Positions 16,992 to 26,394 of a DNA stretch of 64,000 bases are shown one piece after another. A model generated the notes under the pieces. That model worked only from the letters and a program-made list of their open reading frames with translations. It had not been told where the DNA came from and did no database searches. The DNA comes from Stappia albiluteola. GTDB lineage: Bacteria > Pseudomonadota > Alphaproteobacteria > Rhizobiales > Stappiaceae. The DNA lies in NCBI RefSeq assembly GCF_014050225.1, contig NZ_JACFXV010000043.1:124001-188000 (forward strand). Direction: 5' to 3'. Position 1 is the stretch's first letter; the number at the start of each line of letters is the position of its first letter. The position numbers and the translations under genes were made by a program.

Positions 16992-19451
16992 ATGAAATTT
17001 CTGGTCAAGCTCTTCGGCTATCTTTTCGGAATCGGCACCGTCTTTTTCCTGCTGATCGCAGCCGGCGTATGGATCTATCTCAACGAGATGGGCAAGGATC
17101 TGCCTGACTACACGGCCCTGAAGAACTACGAGCCACCTGTGATGACGCGCGTGCATGCCGCCGACGGCCAGCTAATGGCGGAGTTCGCGCATGAGCGCCG
17201 CCTTTTCCTGCCCATCCAGGCGGTACCGGACGTGCTGAAGCAGGCCTATATCTCGGCCGAAGACAAGAATTTCTATACGCATATCGGCGTCGACCCAGAG
17301 GGCGTGGCGCGCGCGCTGGTCAGCTATGTACAGAATTTCGGCTCCGGTCGCCGCCCGCAGGGCGCCTCCACCATCACCCAGCAGGTCGCAAAGAACTTCC
17401 TTCTGACGAACGAGCTTTCCATCGAGCGCAAGATCAAGGAAGCGATCCTGTCCTTGCGCATCGAGCAGACCTTTACGAAGGACGAGATCCTCGAACTCTA
17501 TCTCAACGAGATCTATCTCGGTCTTGGCGCCTATGGCGTGGCTGCCGCCTCGCTGGTCTATTTCGACAAGTCGGTACATGAACTGACGATCGCGGAGGCA
17601 GCCTATCTCGCAGCCCTTCCCAAGGCGCCGAACAACTATCACCCCTTCAAGTACCGTGATGCCGCGATCGCCCGCCGCAACTGGGTGATCGACAGGATGG
17701 TGGAGAACGGCTATGTCGACCCGGCCGACGCGGAAAAGGCCAAGGCGTCGCCGCTGGAAGTAACGCCCCGCACGCGCGGCTCCCATCTGTTCGCCTCCGA
17801 GTATTTCGCCGAGGAAGTGCGCCGCAAGGTTGCCGAGATCTACGGCGAGGACCGGCTCTACGAAGGCGGCCTCTCGGTCCGTTCGACGCTTGATCCCAAG
17901 CTGCAGGTACTGGCGCGCAAGGCGCTGATGGACGGCCTCATCGATTTCGATCGCAAGCGAGGAGGCTGGCGCGGCCCGGTAACGACGATCTCGCTCGGCG
18001 CCGGCGACTGGGGCGAGGAACTCGGCAAGATCGACGGCCTGTCCGATGTGCCCGAATGGCAGCTTGCCGTCGTGCTTTCCCTGACAGGCGACGAAGCGAC
18101 GATCGGCCTGAAGCCGGATCGGATCGTCAGCGGCGCGCTGTCGACCGAACGCGTGCGCGGCACCATTCCGTTTTCCGCCATGAACTGGGCACGTTCCAAG
18201 GGGCGTTCGCCAAAGACGCCCGCCGACGTGTTGGCAGCAGGCGATGTGGTCTACGTGCGTAAGCAGGAAGGCCCGGTCGCCGATTACTACGAGCTGATGC
18301 AGGTGCCGAAGGTCTCCGGCGCGATCGTCGCCATGGATCCCTATACGGGCCGCGTGCTTGCGATGTCGGGCGGTTTCAGCTTTGCCCAGAGCGAGTTCAA
18401 CCGCGCCACGCAGGCCTATCGCCAACCGGGTTCGTCGTTCAAGCCGTTCATCTATTCGGCCGCCCTCGACAATGGCTACACGCCATCAAGCGTGGTGCTG
18501 GACGCGCCGCTGGAGATCAGCCAGGGGCCGGGCCTGCCGACATGGCAGCCGCAGAATTATGGCGGAAAGTTCTATGGCCCGTCGACGCTGCGAACCGGCA
18601 TCGAGCTGTCGCGCAACGTGATGACAGTGCGCCTGGCGCAGGACATGGGCATGCCGCTGGTCGCCGAATACTCGAAGCGGTTCGGCATCTACGACGCGAT
18701 GCCGCCGGTGCTTTCCATGTCGCTTGGCGCAGGCGAGACGACCGTCCTGAGGCTCACCACCGCCTATGCGATGATTGCCAACGGCGGACGCCAGGTGAAG
18801 CCGACGCTGATCGACCGGGTCCAGGACCGTTACGGCAAGACGATCTACAAGCATGAGGAGCGGATTTGCGACGCCTGCGCCGTCGATGCCTGGCAGGGCC
18901 AGGACGAGCCGGAACTGGTCGACAATCGCGAACAGGTGCTCGATCCGATGACGGCCTACCAGATCACTTCGATGATGGAAGGCGTTGTCCAGCGCGGCAC
19001 GGCAACGAAGGTGCAGGAAGTCGGCCGCCCGGTTGCCGGCAAGACCGGCACCACCAACGATGAGAAGGATGCCTGGTTCATGGGCTTCACGCCCGATCTG
19101 ACGGTTGGCGTCTTTGTCGGTTACGACACGCCCAAGCCGATGGGCCGCGGTGCGACGGGCGGCCAGATCGCCGCGCCGATCTTCACGGAATTCGTCAAGA
19201 CTGCGCTGGCCGATCAGCCGCCGGTGGAATTCCGCGTGCCGCAGGGCCTGCAGCTCATCCCGATCAATCGCCGCACGGGTCTTCGCGCCGCTGCGGGCAC
19301 GCCGGGGACAATCCTGGAATCCTTCAAGCCGGGCACCGCGCCGCCGGACGAATATTCGATCATCGGCTTCCAGGATGAGATCGGCATTCCACGCAGCGTT
19401 TCGCCGGATGCCGGGCGCGCTGTCCTTTCGGGAACCGGTGGTCTGTACTGA
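16992..19451 (+). CDS. mrcA: Penicillin-binding protein 1A
   Basis: This 819-residue bifunctional peptidoglycan synthase has a transmembrane anchor (about 9-30), a GT51 glycosyltransferase domain with E90 in ISAEDKNFY and the GASTITQQVAKN block, and a transpeptidase domain. The penicillin-binding motifs are S481-x-x-K484 (GSSFKP), SRN at 540-542 and KTG at 684-686. An OB-like insertion lies between the two catalytic parts, as in other class A PBPs. It follows amiC by 194 bases in which I see no clear control site, and precedes prfB, the usual rhizobial order. Confidence 0.96.
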   Translation: MKFLVKLFGYLFGIGTVFFLLIAAGVWIYLNEMGKDLPDYTALKNYEPPVMTRVHAADGQLMAEFAHERRLFLPIQAVPDVLKQAYISAEDKNFYTHIGVDPEGVARALVSYVQNFGSGRRPQGASTITQQVAKNFLLTNELSIERKIKEAILSLRIEQTFTKDEILELYLNEIYLGLGAYGVAAASLVYFDKSVHELTIAEAAYLAALPKAPNNYHPFKYRDAAIARRNWVIDRMVENGYVDPADAEKAKASPLEVTPRTRGSHLFASEYFAEEVRRKVAEIYGEDRLYEGGLSVRSTLDPKLQVLARKALMDGLIDFDRKRGGWRGPVTTISLGAGDWGEELGKIDGLSDVPEWQLAVVLSLTGDEATIGLKPDRIVSGALSTERVRGTIPFSAMNWARSKGRSPKTPADVLAAGDVVYVRKQEGPVADYYELMQVPKVSGAIVAMDPYTGRVLAMSGGFSFAQSEFNRATQAYRQPGSSFKPFIYSAALDNGYTPSSVVLDAPLEISQGPGLPTWQPQNYGGKFYGPSTLRTGIELSRNVMTVRLAQDMGMPLVAEYSKRFGIYDAMPPVLSMSLGAGETTVLRLTTAYAMIANGGRQVKPTLIDRVQDRYGKTIYKHEERICDACAVDAWQGQDEPELVDNREQVLDPMTAYQITSMMEGVVQRGTATKVQEVGRPVAGKTGTTNDEKDAWFMGFTPDLTVGVFVGYDTPKPMGRGATGGQIAAPIFTEFVKTALADQPPVEFRVPQGLQLIPINRRTGLRAAAGTPGTILESFKPGTAPPDEYSIIGFQDEIGIPRSVSPDAGRAVLSGTGGLY

Positions 19452-19589
19452 ACTTTCAAGCGCTTTCCATCGGTTGCGGGCACGGTTTACACGCCGAAGC
19501 CTCGCGCGTATGGTCGCGGCCCTGAAATCGGGGTCGCGATCGCACGATCGCCAGCGGCTCCCACCTTCACCCATAGCTGAGAGGTAACG

Positions 19590-20724
19590 ATGCGCGCCGA
19601 GACCCAGGCCGTCGTCGACGAAATCAAGCAGGCCATAAGCCTGCTGAGGAGGCATCTTTGACTGGGATGTCGCAATCTCCCGTCTCGATGAACTGAACGC
19701 CCTTTCCGAAGACCCCTCGCTGTGGAACGATTCGTCGCGCGCCCAGAAACTGATGCGCGAACGCCAGCACCTCGATGACAATATCGGCGGCGTCCGCAAA
19801 CTCGAACGCGATCTCGCCGACAATCTCGAGCTGATCGAACTTGGAGAGGCAGAGGGCGACAAGGACGTGATCGCCGAAGCCGAGGGAGCCCTCAAGGGCC
19901 TCAAGGAGGAAGTCGGCAAGCGTCAGATGGCCTCGCTACTTTCCGGCGAAGCCGACGGCAACGACACCTATCTTGAAATCAACGCAGGCGCCGGCGGCAC
20001 GGAAAGCCAGGACTGGGCCAGCATGCTGTTGCGCATGTATACCCGCTGGGCGGAACAGCGCGGTTTCAAGGTGGAACTGCTTGAAGTCCATGATGGCGAA
20101 GAGGCGGGCATCAAGTCGGCGACGCTCCTGATCAAGGGTGAGTGGGCCTATGGCTGGCTGAAAACGGAATCGGGCGTGCACCGTCTCGTCCGTATTTCGC
20201 CCTATGACAGCCAGGCGCGGCGACACACGAGCTTCGCCTCGGTCTGGGTCTACCCGGTGATCGACGACTCCATCGAGATCGAGATCAACGAGAGCGACTG
20301 CCGGATCGACACCTATCGCGCGTCCGGCGCCGGCGGCCAGCACATCAACACGACCGACTCGGCCGTGCGTATCACGCACCAGCCCACCGGTATCGTCGTG
20401 CAGTGCCAGAGCGAGCGGTCACAGCACAAGAACCGGGCGCAGGCCTGGTCGATGCTGAAGGCGCGTCTCTACGAGGCTGAACTGCAGAAGCGCGAAGAGC
20501 AGGCCAACGCCGAGGCCGCGTCGAAAACCTCGATTGGCTGGGGGCATCAAATCCGCTCCTACGTGCTGCAGCCCTATCAGCTTGTGAAGGACCTGCGTAC
20601 GGGCGTCGAAACCACCAGCCCGCAAGACGTGCTCGACGGTGAACTGGACGCCTTCATGGAGGCGGCGCTGGCACAGCGCGTGTTCGGCGGCGAGCCGGCG
20701 GAAGTCGCGGACGTCGAGGCCTGA
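19590..20724 (+). CDS. prfB: Peptide chain release factor 2, with programmed +1 frameshift
   Basis: RF2 recognises UGA and UAA. The reading frame from the ATG at 19590 meets an in-frame TGA after 23 codons (19659-19661). Reading CTTTGAC with a +1 shift at that TGA continues as [13 protein letters not shown] and gives 377 residues. The recoding site is canonical: AGGAGG (19647-19652), three bases, then CTT TGA C, the same spacing as in E. coli, so RF2 controls its own synthesis. The protein has SPY as the tripeptide anticodon (SPF in E. coli) and the catalytic GAGGQH motif. GAGAGGT precedes the ATG. Confidence 0.97.
19647..19662 (+). promoter_or_regulatory. prfB programmed frameshift site
   Basis: AGGAGG-CAT-CTT-TGA-C: an internal Shine-Dalgarno sequence three bases ahead of the slippery CTT and the UGA stop. 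When RF2 is scarce, the ribosome pauses at UGA and slips +1 from CTT to TTT. This is the established RF2 autoregulatory element. Confidence 0.95.
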
Positions 20725-20752
20725 TCGCCTTCTCAAGTTCGCGCGGCGAATA

Positions 20753-20789
20753 AAAAAGCCGCCGGATCATGATGACCCGGCGGCTTTTT
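20753..20789. terminator. Bidirectional terminator between prfB and the M23 gene
   Basis: GCCGCCGG (20758-20765) and CCGGCGGC (20777-20784) form an 8-bp GC stem, preceded by an A-run and followed by TTTTT. It can terminate prfB on the plus strand and the convergent peptidase gene on the minus strand. Confidence 0.9.
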
Positions 20790-20812
20790 CGTTCGGTGAG
20801 GATGGTGGGTAT

Positions 20813-22141
20813 TCAGTAGTCCAGGATCGAGGCAAGTTCCTTGCCGGCCTGGACGAAACGGCGCGGGTCGGTCGCCTCACCGTTCACCCGGATCTCGTAG
20901 TGAAGGTGCGGGCCGGTGGAGCGGCCTGTGGAGCCGACAAGACCGAGGACATCGCCAGTGTCTACCTCTTCGCCTTCCGAAACCAGAAGCTTTCGCATAT
21001 GCGCGTAGCGGCTCGTCAAGCCGCTTGGATGTTCGATTTCCACCATCAGGCCATAGCCGCCATTGCGGCCGGCCGAGACGACCTTGCCTGGTGCGCTGGC
21101 ATGCACCTTCGTGCCGCCAGGGGCGCGCAGATCGATACCCGTATGCATGGCAAGGCGGCGAAGAAACGGGTCGAGGCGAGGGCCGAATGACGAGGAAATC
21201 TTGGCACCCTCGATCGGACGGGAGAGGGGGATGCCGCGAGCTGCTTCCTTGACGCGTTCCAGATCCGCAAGGGCCCGCTCTGCGCGCTCGAGCCGGCTGT
21301 CGAAGGCATCGTCGTCGAAAGCCTCGAACGGTCCGCCGGTGCCGCTTTCCGCCGACGCGGGCTTTCCGGCCAGGCGCAGCCCGAGGGAGCCGGCCGTTTG
21401 CTCGATCGTTTCGATATCCTGCTCTGCCGATACGGCAATCACGTCGAGGGCAAGATGTGCCTCGTCGTCCATCCGGTTGAGTGTCTCGTTCACCTGTACG
21501 AACAGGTTCTCCCGGTCTTCCGCTGCGGCGGACGCTCGCTTGTCGGCTGGGACGACGATTGGCGCGGATGTGGTACCGCGCAAGCCAAGCGCCGGGGCGA
21601 TCTCGATCGGCTCGTTGGTGCCGCCGATGCCGGTGTCGTCCTGTCCGGACGGGTCGCCGGCGGCCAGAACGGGAGCTTCGGGCTTGCGGCCGGGAACCTG
21701 GCCGCTCAGCGAGAGCTTGATGCCGCTTTTCGCGGCCATTTCGAGCAGTGCGGATACGCGCGCCTGCCTTTCGTCGAGGTCGCGCTGGCGCACGATCAGG
21801 TCATCGACCTTTTCCTCTATGGATTTCTTGTCCAGGACGCGCCGGCTGGTGAGCCGATCTATTTGCGCCCGGAGATTTGCGATGCGGTCCTCGTAGGTAA
21901 GTTGGAGAGCCGCCTGCTTCTCGGTCGAGGTGCGGATCAGATCGTCGCGCAGAACCAGATAGGCCGTGGCGCCGATATAACCGATGGCGAAAAGGGCGCC
22001 GACACCGCTGACGAGCCCGGCCGCCCAGGGCGATATCGTGAAGGAACGGACATAGCCGTTACGGGCGATCGTTACCCGATGGGGTTCGCGCCTCTTGCCG
22101 AATTCGCGGTTGCTTGCCTGTGACCGTTCCATGGATCCCAT
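20813..22141 (-). CDS. M23-family metallopeptidase, membrane-anchored
   Basis: This protein of up to 442 residues has a basic cytoplasmic N-terminus, one transmembrane helix (about residues 38-65), a coiled coil (about 70-140), a low-complexity linker and a C-terminal LytM/M23 domain. The domain keeps the HTGIDL zinc ligands and the GPHLHYEI H-x-H motif, so it is probably an active peptidoglycan endopeptidase or an EnvC-like activator of amidases such as AmiC nearby. Starts at 22141 and 22132 are both possible; neither has a strong ribosome site. Confidence 0.9.
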   Translation of the reverse strand: MGSMERSQASNREFGKRREPHRVTIARNGYVRSFTISPWAAGLVSGVGALFAIGYIGATAYLVLRDDLIRTSTEKQAALQLTYEDRIANLRAQIDRLTSRRVLDKKSIEEKVDDLIVRQRDLDERQARVSALLEMAAKSGIKLSLSGQVPGRKPEAPVLAAGDPSGQDDTGIGGTNEPIEIAPALGLRGTTSAPIVVPADKRASAAAEDRENLFVQVNETLNRMDDEAHLALDVIAVSAEQDIETIEQTAGSLGLRLAGKPASAESGTGGPFEAFDDDAFDSRLERAERALADLERVKEAARGIPLSRPIEGAKISSSFGPRLDPFLRRLAMHTGIDLRAPGGTKVHASAPGKVVSAGRNGGYGLMVEIEHPSGLTSRYAHMRKLLVSEGEEVDTGDVLGLVGSTGRSTGPHLHYEIRVNGEATDPRRFVQAGKELASILDY

Positions 22142-22310
22142 GCTTCGTTCTTTGATCGACGATCGTGGATCTCTTTCCGGTCACGATTAGAAATCAGTAA
22201 GGTTAACAAACCCTAAGGACGCTGCGTTACGCGAGAAGCCGCACCTGGCGGTATGGGCAAGTTCCGCAGACGCGCTCACGCGGCCGCGGAACTCGTTCGG
22301 CCGACATCCG

Positions 22311-22781
22311 TCAGCCGAGCGCGCGGGCCGCTTCCAGCACCTCCTCGGCATGGCCGGGTACTTTTACCTTCCGCCAGATACGGGCCAGCCGGCCTTGCGA
22401 ATCGATGAGGAAGGTGGAGCGCTCGATGCCCATGTACTTCCGCCCATACATGGACTTTTCTCCCCACACTCCATAGGCCGTCGCGACCTGGTTGTCGGTA
22501 TCGGCTCCGAGCGTCACCGACAGGTCATGCTTGGTCTTGAACTTGTCGTGCCTTGTTGTCGAATCCGGCGATATACCGATTACCGCGACATTGAGCCTGT
22601 CGAATTCCCCCTTGAGACTGCTGAAGGAAATTGCCTCTTTGGTGCAGCCGGGCGTGTCGTCCTTGGGATAGAAGTAGATGACCGCCGGACGGCCCTTCAG
22701 ATCTTCAAGGCTCAGCATTCCGCCGCCATCGGTCGCCACCGTGAAGCCCGGGGCTGCCATTCCTTCCTGCAAATTGCTCAT
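22311..22781 (-). CDS. bcp: Bcp/PrxQ-type peroxiredoxin, one-cysteine form
   Basis: This 156-residue thioredoxin-fold peroxidase has the Bcp core FYPKDDTPGCTKEA, with peroxidatic C46, and reduces hydrogen peroxide and organic hydroperoxides. It contains no other cysteine. The usual resolving cysteine five residues after the peroxidatic one is Ile here. It must therefore be reduced by an outside thiol (1-Cys mechanism). It is transcribed divergently from the AsmA-like gene. Confidence 0.94.
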   Translation of the reverse strand: MSNLQEGMAAPGFTVATDGGGMLSLEDLKGRPAVIYFYPKDDTPGCTKEAISFSSLKGEFDRLNVAVIGISPDSTTRHDKFKTKHDLSVTLGADTDNQVATAYGVWGEKSMYGRKYMGIERSTFLIDSQGRLARIWRKVKVPGHAEEVLEAARALG

Positions 22782-23052
22782 CCTGCCTTCCTTTCGACAC
22801 AGCTTGCCGACACATGATCGGTTGTAACAGAGCCTTGCGCCATGCGTTGTCGACGCTTGCCGCGATTGGGCGAACCCTGAATGAGGACTGACTCCGGATG
22901 CGGTCGACCGATCCTCGACGGCATACGCGGCGCGTGCATAGCCGGTTTTCTTTCCTTGCGATATCGCGCAGCCGAAGGCGTTATGATGTCGCGCAATAGG
23001 CGCGGATCGGGTAATCGCTCAACTAAAAAGGACAGCAGGGCTGATTAAGAGA

Positions 23053-26000
23053 TTGCTGAGGAAGGAAGAAAAGGGAGGAGAGCGGCGCCAGACGAGCCGG
23101 CGGCGGCGAATCGTGCTCGTCCTTGCCGCCTTGCTCGCAGTCCTTACGGGTCTTTTGGTCGTCCGGATCGCACACGGGCCTATCAGCCTGCCGCGCCTGG
23201 CAAGCTTCCTGGAAGAGCGAGCCGCGAGTCGCGGCTACCATCTGGCGGTCGGCGACGTGATGATCGACCTGTCGAGCGGAAAGGCGCTGGAGGTCGTACT
23301 CGACGATGTCGTGATCGACACGAAGGGCAAGAGCGAAGCCCTTGTTGCGGTGCCCAGGATATCCGCCCCGGTCGATATTTCAGAAGCGATCGGCGGGCGC
23401 ATCACTTTTCACTCGCTCATATTCGACCGGCCGAGCCTTGCCTTGAAAGCGGGTGAGCCCGACGAAGCCACGCCCGACATGAGCGTGATCATGGAGGCTG
23501 CGGATCGTCTTGCCGAAATGGTGCTTTCCGAATTCGAGCGCCGCGATCTCGAGCGGATCGAGGTGATCGATGGCAGCGTTAAGCTGGAGACCGGGAAAAC
23601 GCGTTCCTTTTCCGGTATCGACGCGATCCTCACGCGCGACGGCTTGACCGGTCTTTCCGCCAAGGCGGATATTGCCGGACGGCTGGGGCGCTGGCGGGCG
23701 GACGTTAGCCGGAAGATCGACCCGCAGACCGGCGAGCGGCAGATCATCTTTGCGACTTCGGGGATCACGGCGGCGGAGTTCCTGCCCGAAGAGGCGCCGA
23801 TCACGCCGGGCAGGGGGCTTGGCGTGCCGATCTACCCGAGATTCGAGGCCCTTCTCGATCGGGAGGGCAGCTTTCTCGGAGCCCGGCTCCATACAAGGGT
23901 TGCCGGCGGCTGGATAAACACCGGCAAGACGGCTATTGCGTTTGACGAGATCGATATGCATCTCGCCTGGCACCCGGACAAGGATGGCTTCAAGATCGAA
24001 CCGTCCCGCTACGTGCGCGGCCGCACGGTCATTCCCTTCGAGGGCCTGGTGGAGGCTCCGCGCGAATGGCAATCCTCCTGGTCCTATCGCATCATCTCGA
24101 ACGGTTCTCGGCTATCGCCGTCGGACGTACCCGGACCTCCGATGAATGTGCATTCGATTGTCGTCGAGGGTGACATCGATCCGAAGACCCGCACGATTGG
24201 CATCAATCGTTTCGACCTGCGCGCCGGCACGGCAAAGGTCGACATGGTTGGCACCGTGGAGATCAGGGAAGATGGTTCCTACGTGGCGTTGGCGATCGAG
24301 ACCGGCAGCATGCCTATCGCGTCGGTCAAGCGGCTGTGGCCGATAACACTGGCGCCGGCAGCGCGCGCCTGGGTTATCGGGCATCTGACGGAAGGGCGCA
24401 TCAATGGCGGAAGCGCGAATATTTCCCTTCGCCCCTCTACCTTCGATCCAAGGGACGATACACCCGGTTGGGCTGGGCACGACGTCCAGATGACCATGAG
24501 CGTTTCGGACATGTCGGTGAAGACCATCGGCACCCTACCGCCGGTCGAAAATATCTCCGGAGATATCCTTATCGACAACGCGACGCTGACCGTTCACGCG
24601 GCCGAGGGCGCGATTACGCCCCTGGTCGGGGATAAGGTGACCGTCACCGGTGGCACTTTTACCATCGGCGAGCTTAATTTCCATTCGATCAAGACAGGCC
24701 ATTTGAGTCTCTCCGCCGAAGGGAAGGCAGAGAGCCTAGGTTCCGTGCTCGACAGCAAGCCGTTTTCGGTGCTGTCGATGCGCGAGTTGTCGGCTTCAGA
24801 TCTGAGCGGTACAGGGAAGCTTGACGTCAAAGCCTCCTTTCCGCTGGCGCGCAATACCACAATGTCTGAAGTGTCCTGGCAGCTTGAAGGCGAGTTGAAA
24901 GGCTTTTCGCTGGCCAAACCGGTGAAGGGACGCGAGATCAGCGATGCCACGCTTTCCTTTGTCGCAGATCCTTCGAAGATCGAGGTGCAAGGCAAGGGCC
25001 GGCTGAACGGTATCCTGGCGAATATCGATATCGTCGAGCCTTTCGGGGACACTCCCATTTCCGGGAATGCCGTGGTGGCGAAGCAGGGGATCGTATTGCA
25101 GCTCACCGACAAGGATTTCGAGAGGCTCGGGCTCGACGCCGGTTCGCTTTTCAGCGGGCCGATGACGGTAACCCTCTCCCAGGACGGTGATACGCAGCGC
25201 TACGACATCGACCTCACGAAGACGAAGGTCGCTTTGGACGCACTTGGTTGGGAAAAGAGCTCCGGGGTGGCGGCGGATGCGCATTTCGAGCTCGTGAAAA
25301 CCGATGACGGTCAAGTGCTCAGGAATTTCACCCTGACGTCGGAAGGGGTCGATATCAAAGGCGAAGTCCACCTGACGACTTCGGGTGCCCTGCAGGAGGC
25401 GCGGTTTGGGAGTTTCAAGCTGCGGCCAAGCGATTCCGCCTCGCTCACTATCACGCGCCAGGGCAGGCATGGCCTGACGGCGGAGCTGAAGGCGGAGCAA
25501 CTGGACGGCCGGGGGCTGATTTCATCGTTCAAGCAGTCCGCAGGTGGAACCGGGGAGGGAAGCAAGGAAACCCTCCGCGTGAAGGCGGATGTGGACCTGT
25601 TGATCGGATTCAACGGGGTTTCGGCGAACAATATCAGGCTTGAGGCAGTCAAGAACGAAGCCGGGCTCCAGTCCCTGACACTGGAGGGCGTCACCGGCGG
25701 CAAGAATCCCGTGACCGCCGCGCTCAAGGCGGCCGGCAACGGCCGCTCCTTCGACGCCAGCTTTGCCAATACGGGCGAGACCTTGCGCCTGCTGAACCTC
25801 TACAAGCGCATGCGGGGCGGGCGCGGGCGGCTAACGATCGGTATGCCGGACAAGAAGGACTGGAACGGCAATTTTACCGTGAGCGACCTGTCGGTGACGG
25901 AAGATCCCGCAATCCAGCAACTGGCCTCCATCAGCCAGTATTCGCAGGACGACGGCGCGCTGGTGCGCAACGCCGGCGCCGTGCTGCGCGGGGAAGCTTC

Positions 26001-26340
26001 CTTCCAGAAGCTGCGGATCGATTTCCGCCGCAAGGGCGACGAGATCACGGTGACGGAAGGCACGCTGAACGGGGCGACGATCGGCGGCACCTTTACCGGT
26101 GGCATCAATCTCGCCGCGCAGTCGCTGGATCTGACCGGGACCTTCGTGCCGATCTTCGTGCTGAACAATCTTTTCGCGAAGATCCCCGTCCTCGGCTTCG
26201 CCCTGGGTGGCGGCAGCGACGAGGGGCTGATCGGCGTCACCTACAGGGTGACGGGCACGCTTTCCGAGCCGGACCTTTCGGTCAACCCGGTTTCCGCCAT
26301 AGCGCCGGGAATTTTCCGCAAGCTCTTCGAATACAACTAA
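23053..26340 (+). CDS. Large AsmA/YhdP-like protein (DUF3971)
   Basis: This protein of about 1095 residues has one N-terminal membrane helix (about 20-38) behind a very basic stretch, then a long periplasmic beta-rich body. Its DUF3971 and AsmA C-terminal character is seen in repeated blocks such as GTVEIREDGSY and the final LDLTGTFVPIFVLNN/IPVLGFALGG segment. YhdP-type proteins are thought to bridge the envelope and carry phospholipid to the outer membrane. No ATG opens the gene: TTG at 23053 is taken, but AAAGGA at 23027-23032 would better serve CTG 23041 or ATT 23044. It ends at the terminator shared with tyrS. Confidence 0.85.
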   Translation: MLRKEEKGGERRQTSRRRRIVLVLAALLAVLTGLLVVRIAHGPISLPRLASFLEERAASRGYHLAVGDVMIDLSSGKALEVVLDDVVIDTKGKSEALVAVPRISAPVDISEAIGGRITFHSLIFDRPSLALKAGEPDEATPDMSVIMEAADRLAEMVLSEFERRDLERIEVIDGSVKLETGKTRSFSGIDAILTRDGLTGLSAKADIAGRLGRWRADVSRKIDPQTGERQIIFATSGITAAEFLPEEAPITPGRGLGVPIYPRFEALLDREGSFLGARLHTRVAGGWINTGKTAIAFDEIDMHLAWHPDKDGFKIEPSRYVRGRTVIPFEGLVEAPREWQSSWSYRIISNGSRLSPSDVPGPPMNVHSIVVEGDIDPKTRTIGINRFDLRAGTAKVDMVGTVEIREDGSYVALAIETGSMPIASVKRLWPITLAPAARAWVIGHLTEGRINGGSANISLRPSTFDPRDDTPGWAGHDVQMTMSVSDMSVKTIGTLPPVENISGDILIDNATLTVHAAEGAITPLVGDKVTVTGGTFTIGELNFHSIKTGHLSLSAEGKAESLGSVLDSKPFSVLSMRELSASDLSGTGKLDVKASFPLARNTTMSEVSWQLEGELKGFSLAKPVKGREISDATLSFVADPSKIEVQGKGRLNGILANIDIVEPFGDTPISGNAVVAKQGIVLQLTDKDFERLGLDAGSLFSGPMTVTLSQDGDTQRYDIDLTKTKVALDALGWEKSSGVAADAHFELVKTDDGQVLRNFTLTSEGVDIKGEVHLTTSGALQEARFGSFKLRPSDSASLTITRQGRHGLTAELKAEQLDGRGLISSFKQSAGGTGEGSKETLRVKADVDLLIGFNGVSANNIRLEAVKNEAGLQSLTLEGVTGGKNPVTAALKAAGNGRSFDASFANTGETLRLLNLYKRMRGGRGRLTIGMPDKKDWNGNFTVSDLSVTEDPAIQQLASISQYSQDDGALVRNAGAVLRGEASFQKLRIDFRRKGDEITVTEGTLNGATIGGTFTGGINLAAQSLDLTGTFVPIFVLNNLFAKIPVLGFALGGGSDEGLIGVTYRVTGTLSEPDLSVNPVSAIAPGIFRKLFEYN

Positions 26341-26375
26341 AAAAGCCCGCCCGAATTTTATTTCCGGGCGGGCTT
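26339..26375. terminator. Terminator between the AsmA-like gene and tyrS
   Basis: GCCCGCCCG (26345-26353) and CGGGCGGGC (26365-26373) form a 9-bp stem. The minus strand continues with six T (26344-26339), a strong signal for tyrS. On the plus strand TTCGTT follows, which is weaker. Confidence 0.88.
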
Positions 26376-26394
26376 CGTTCGAACGAACGCACGC

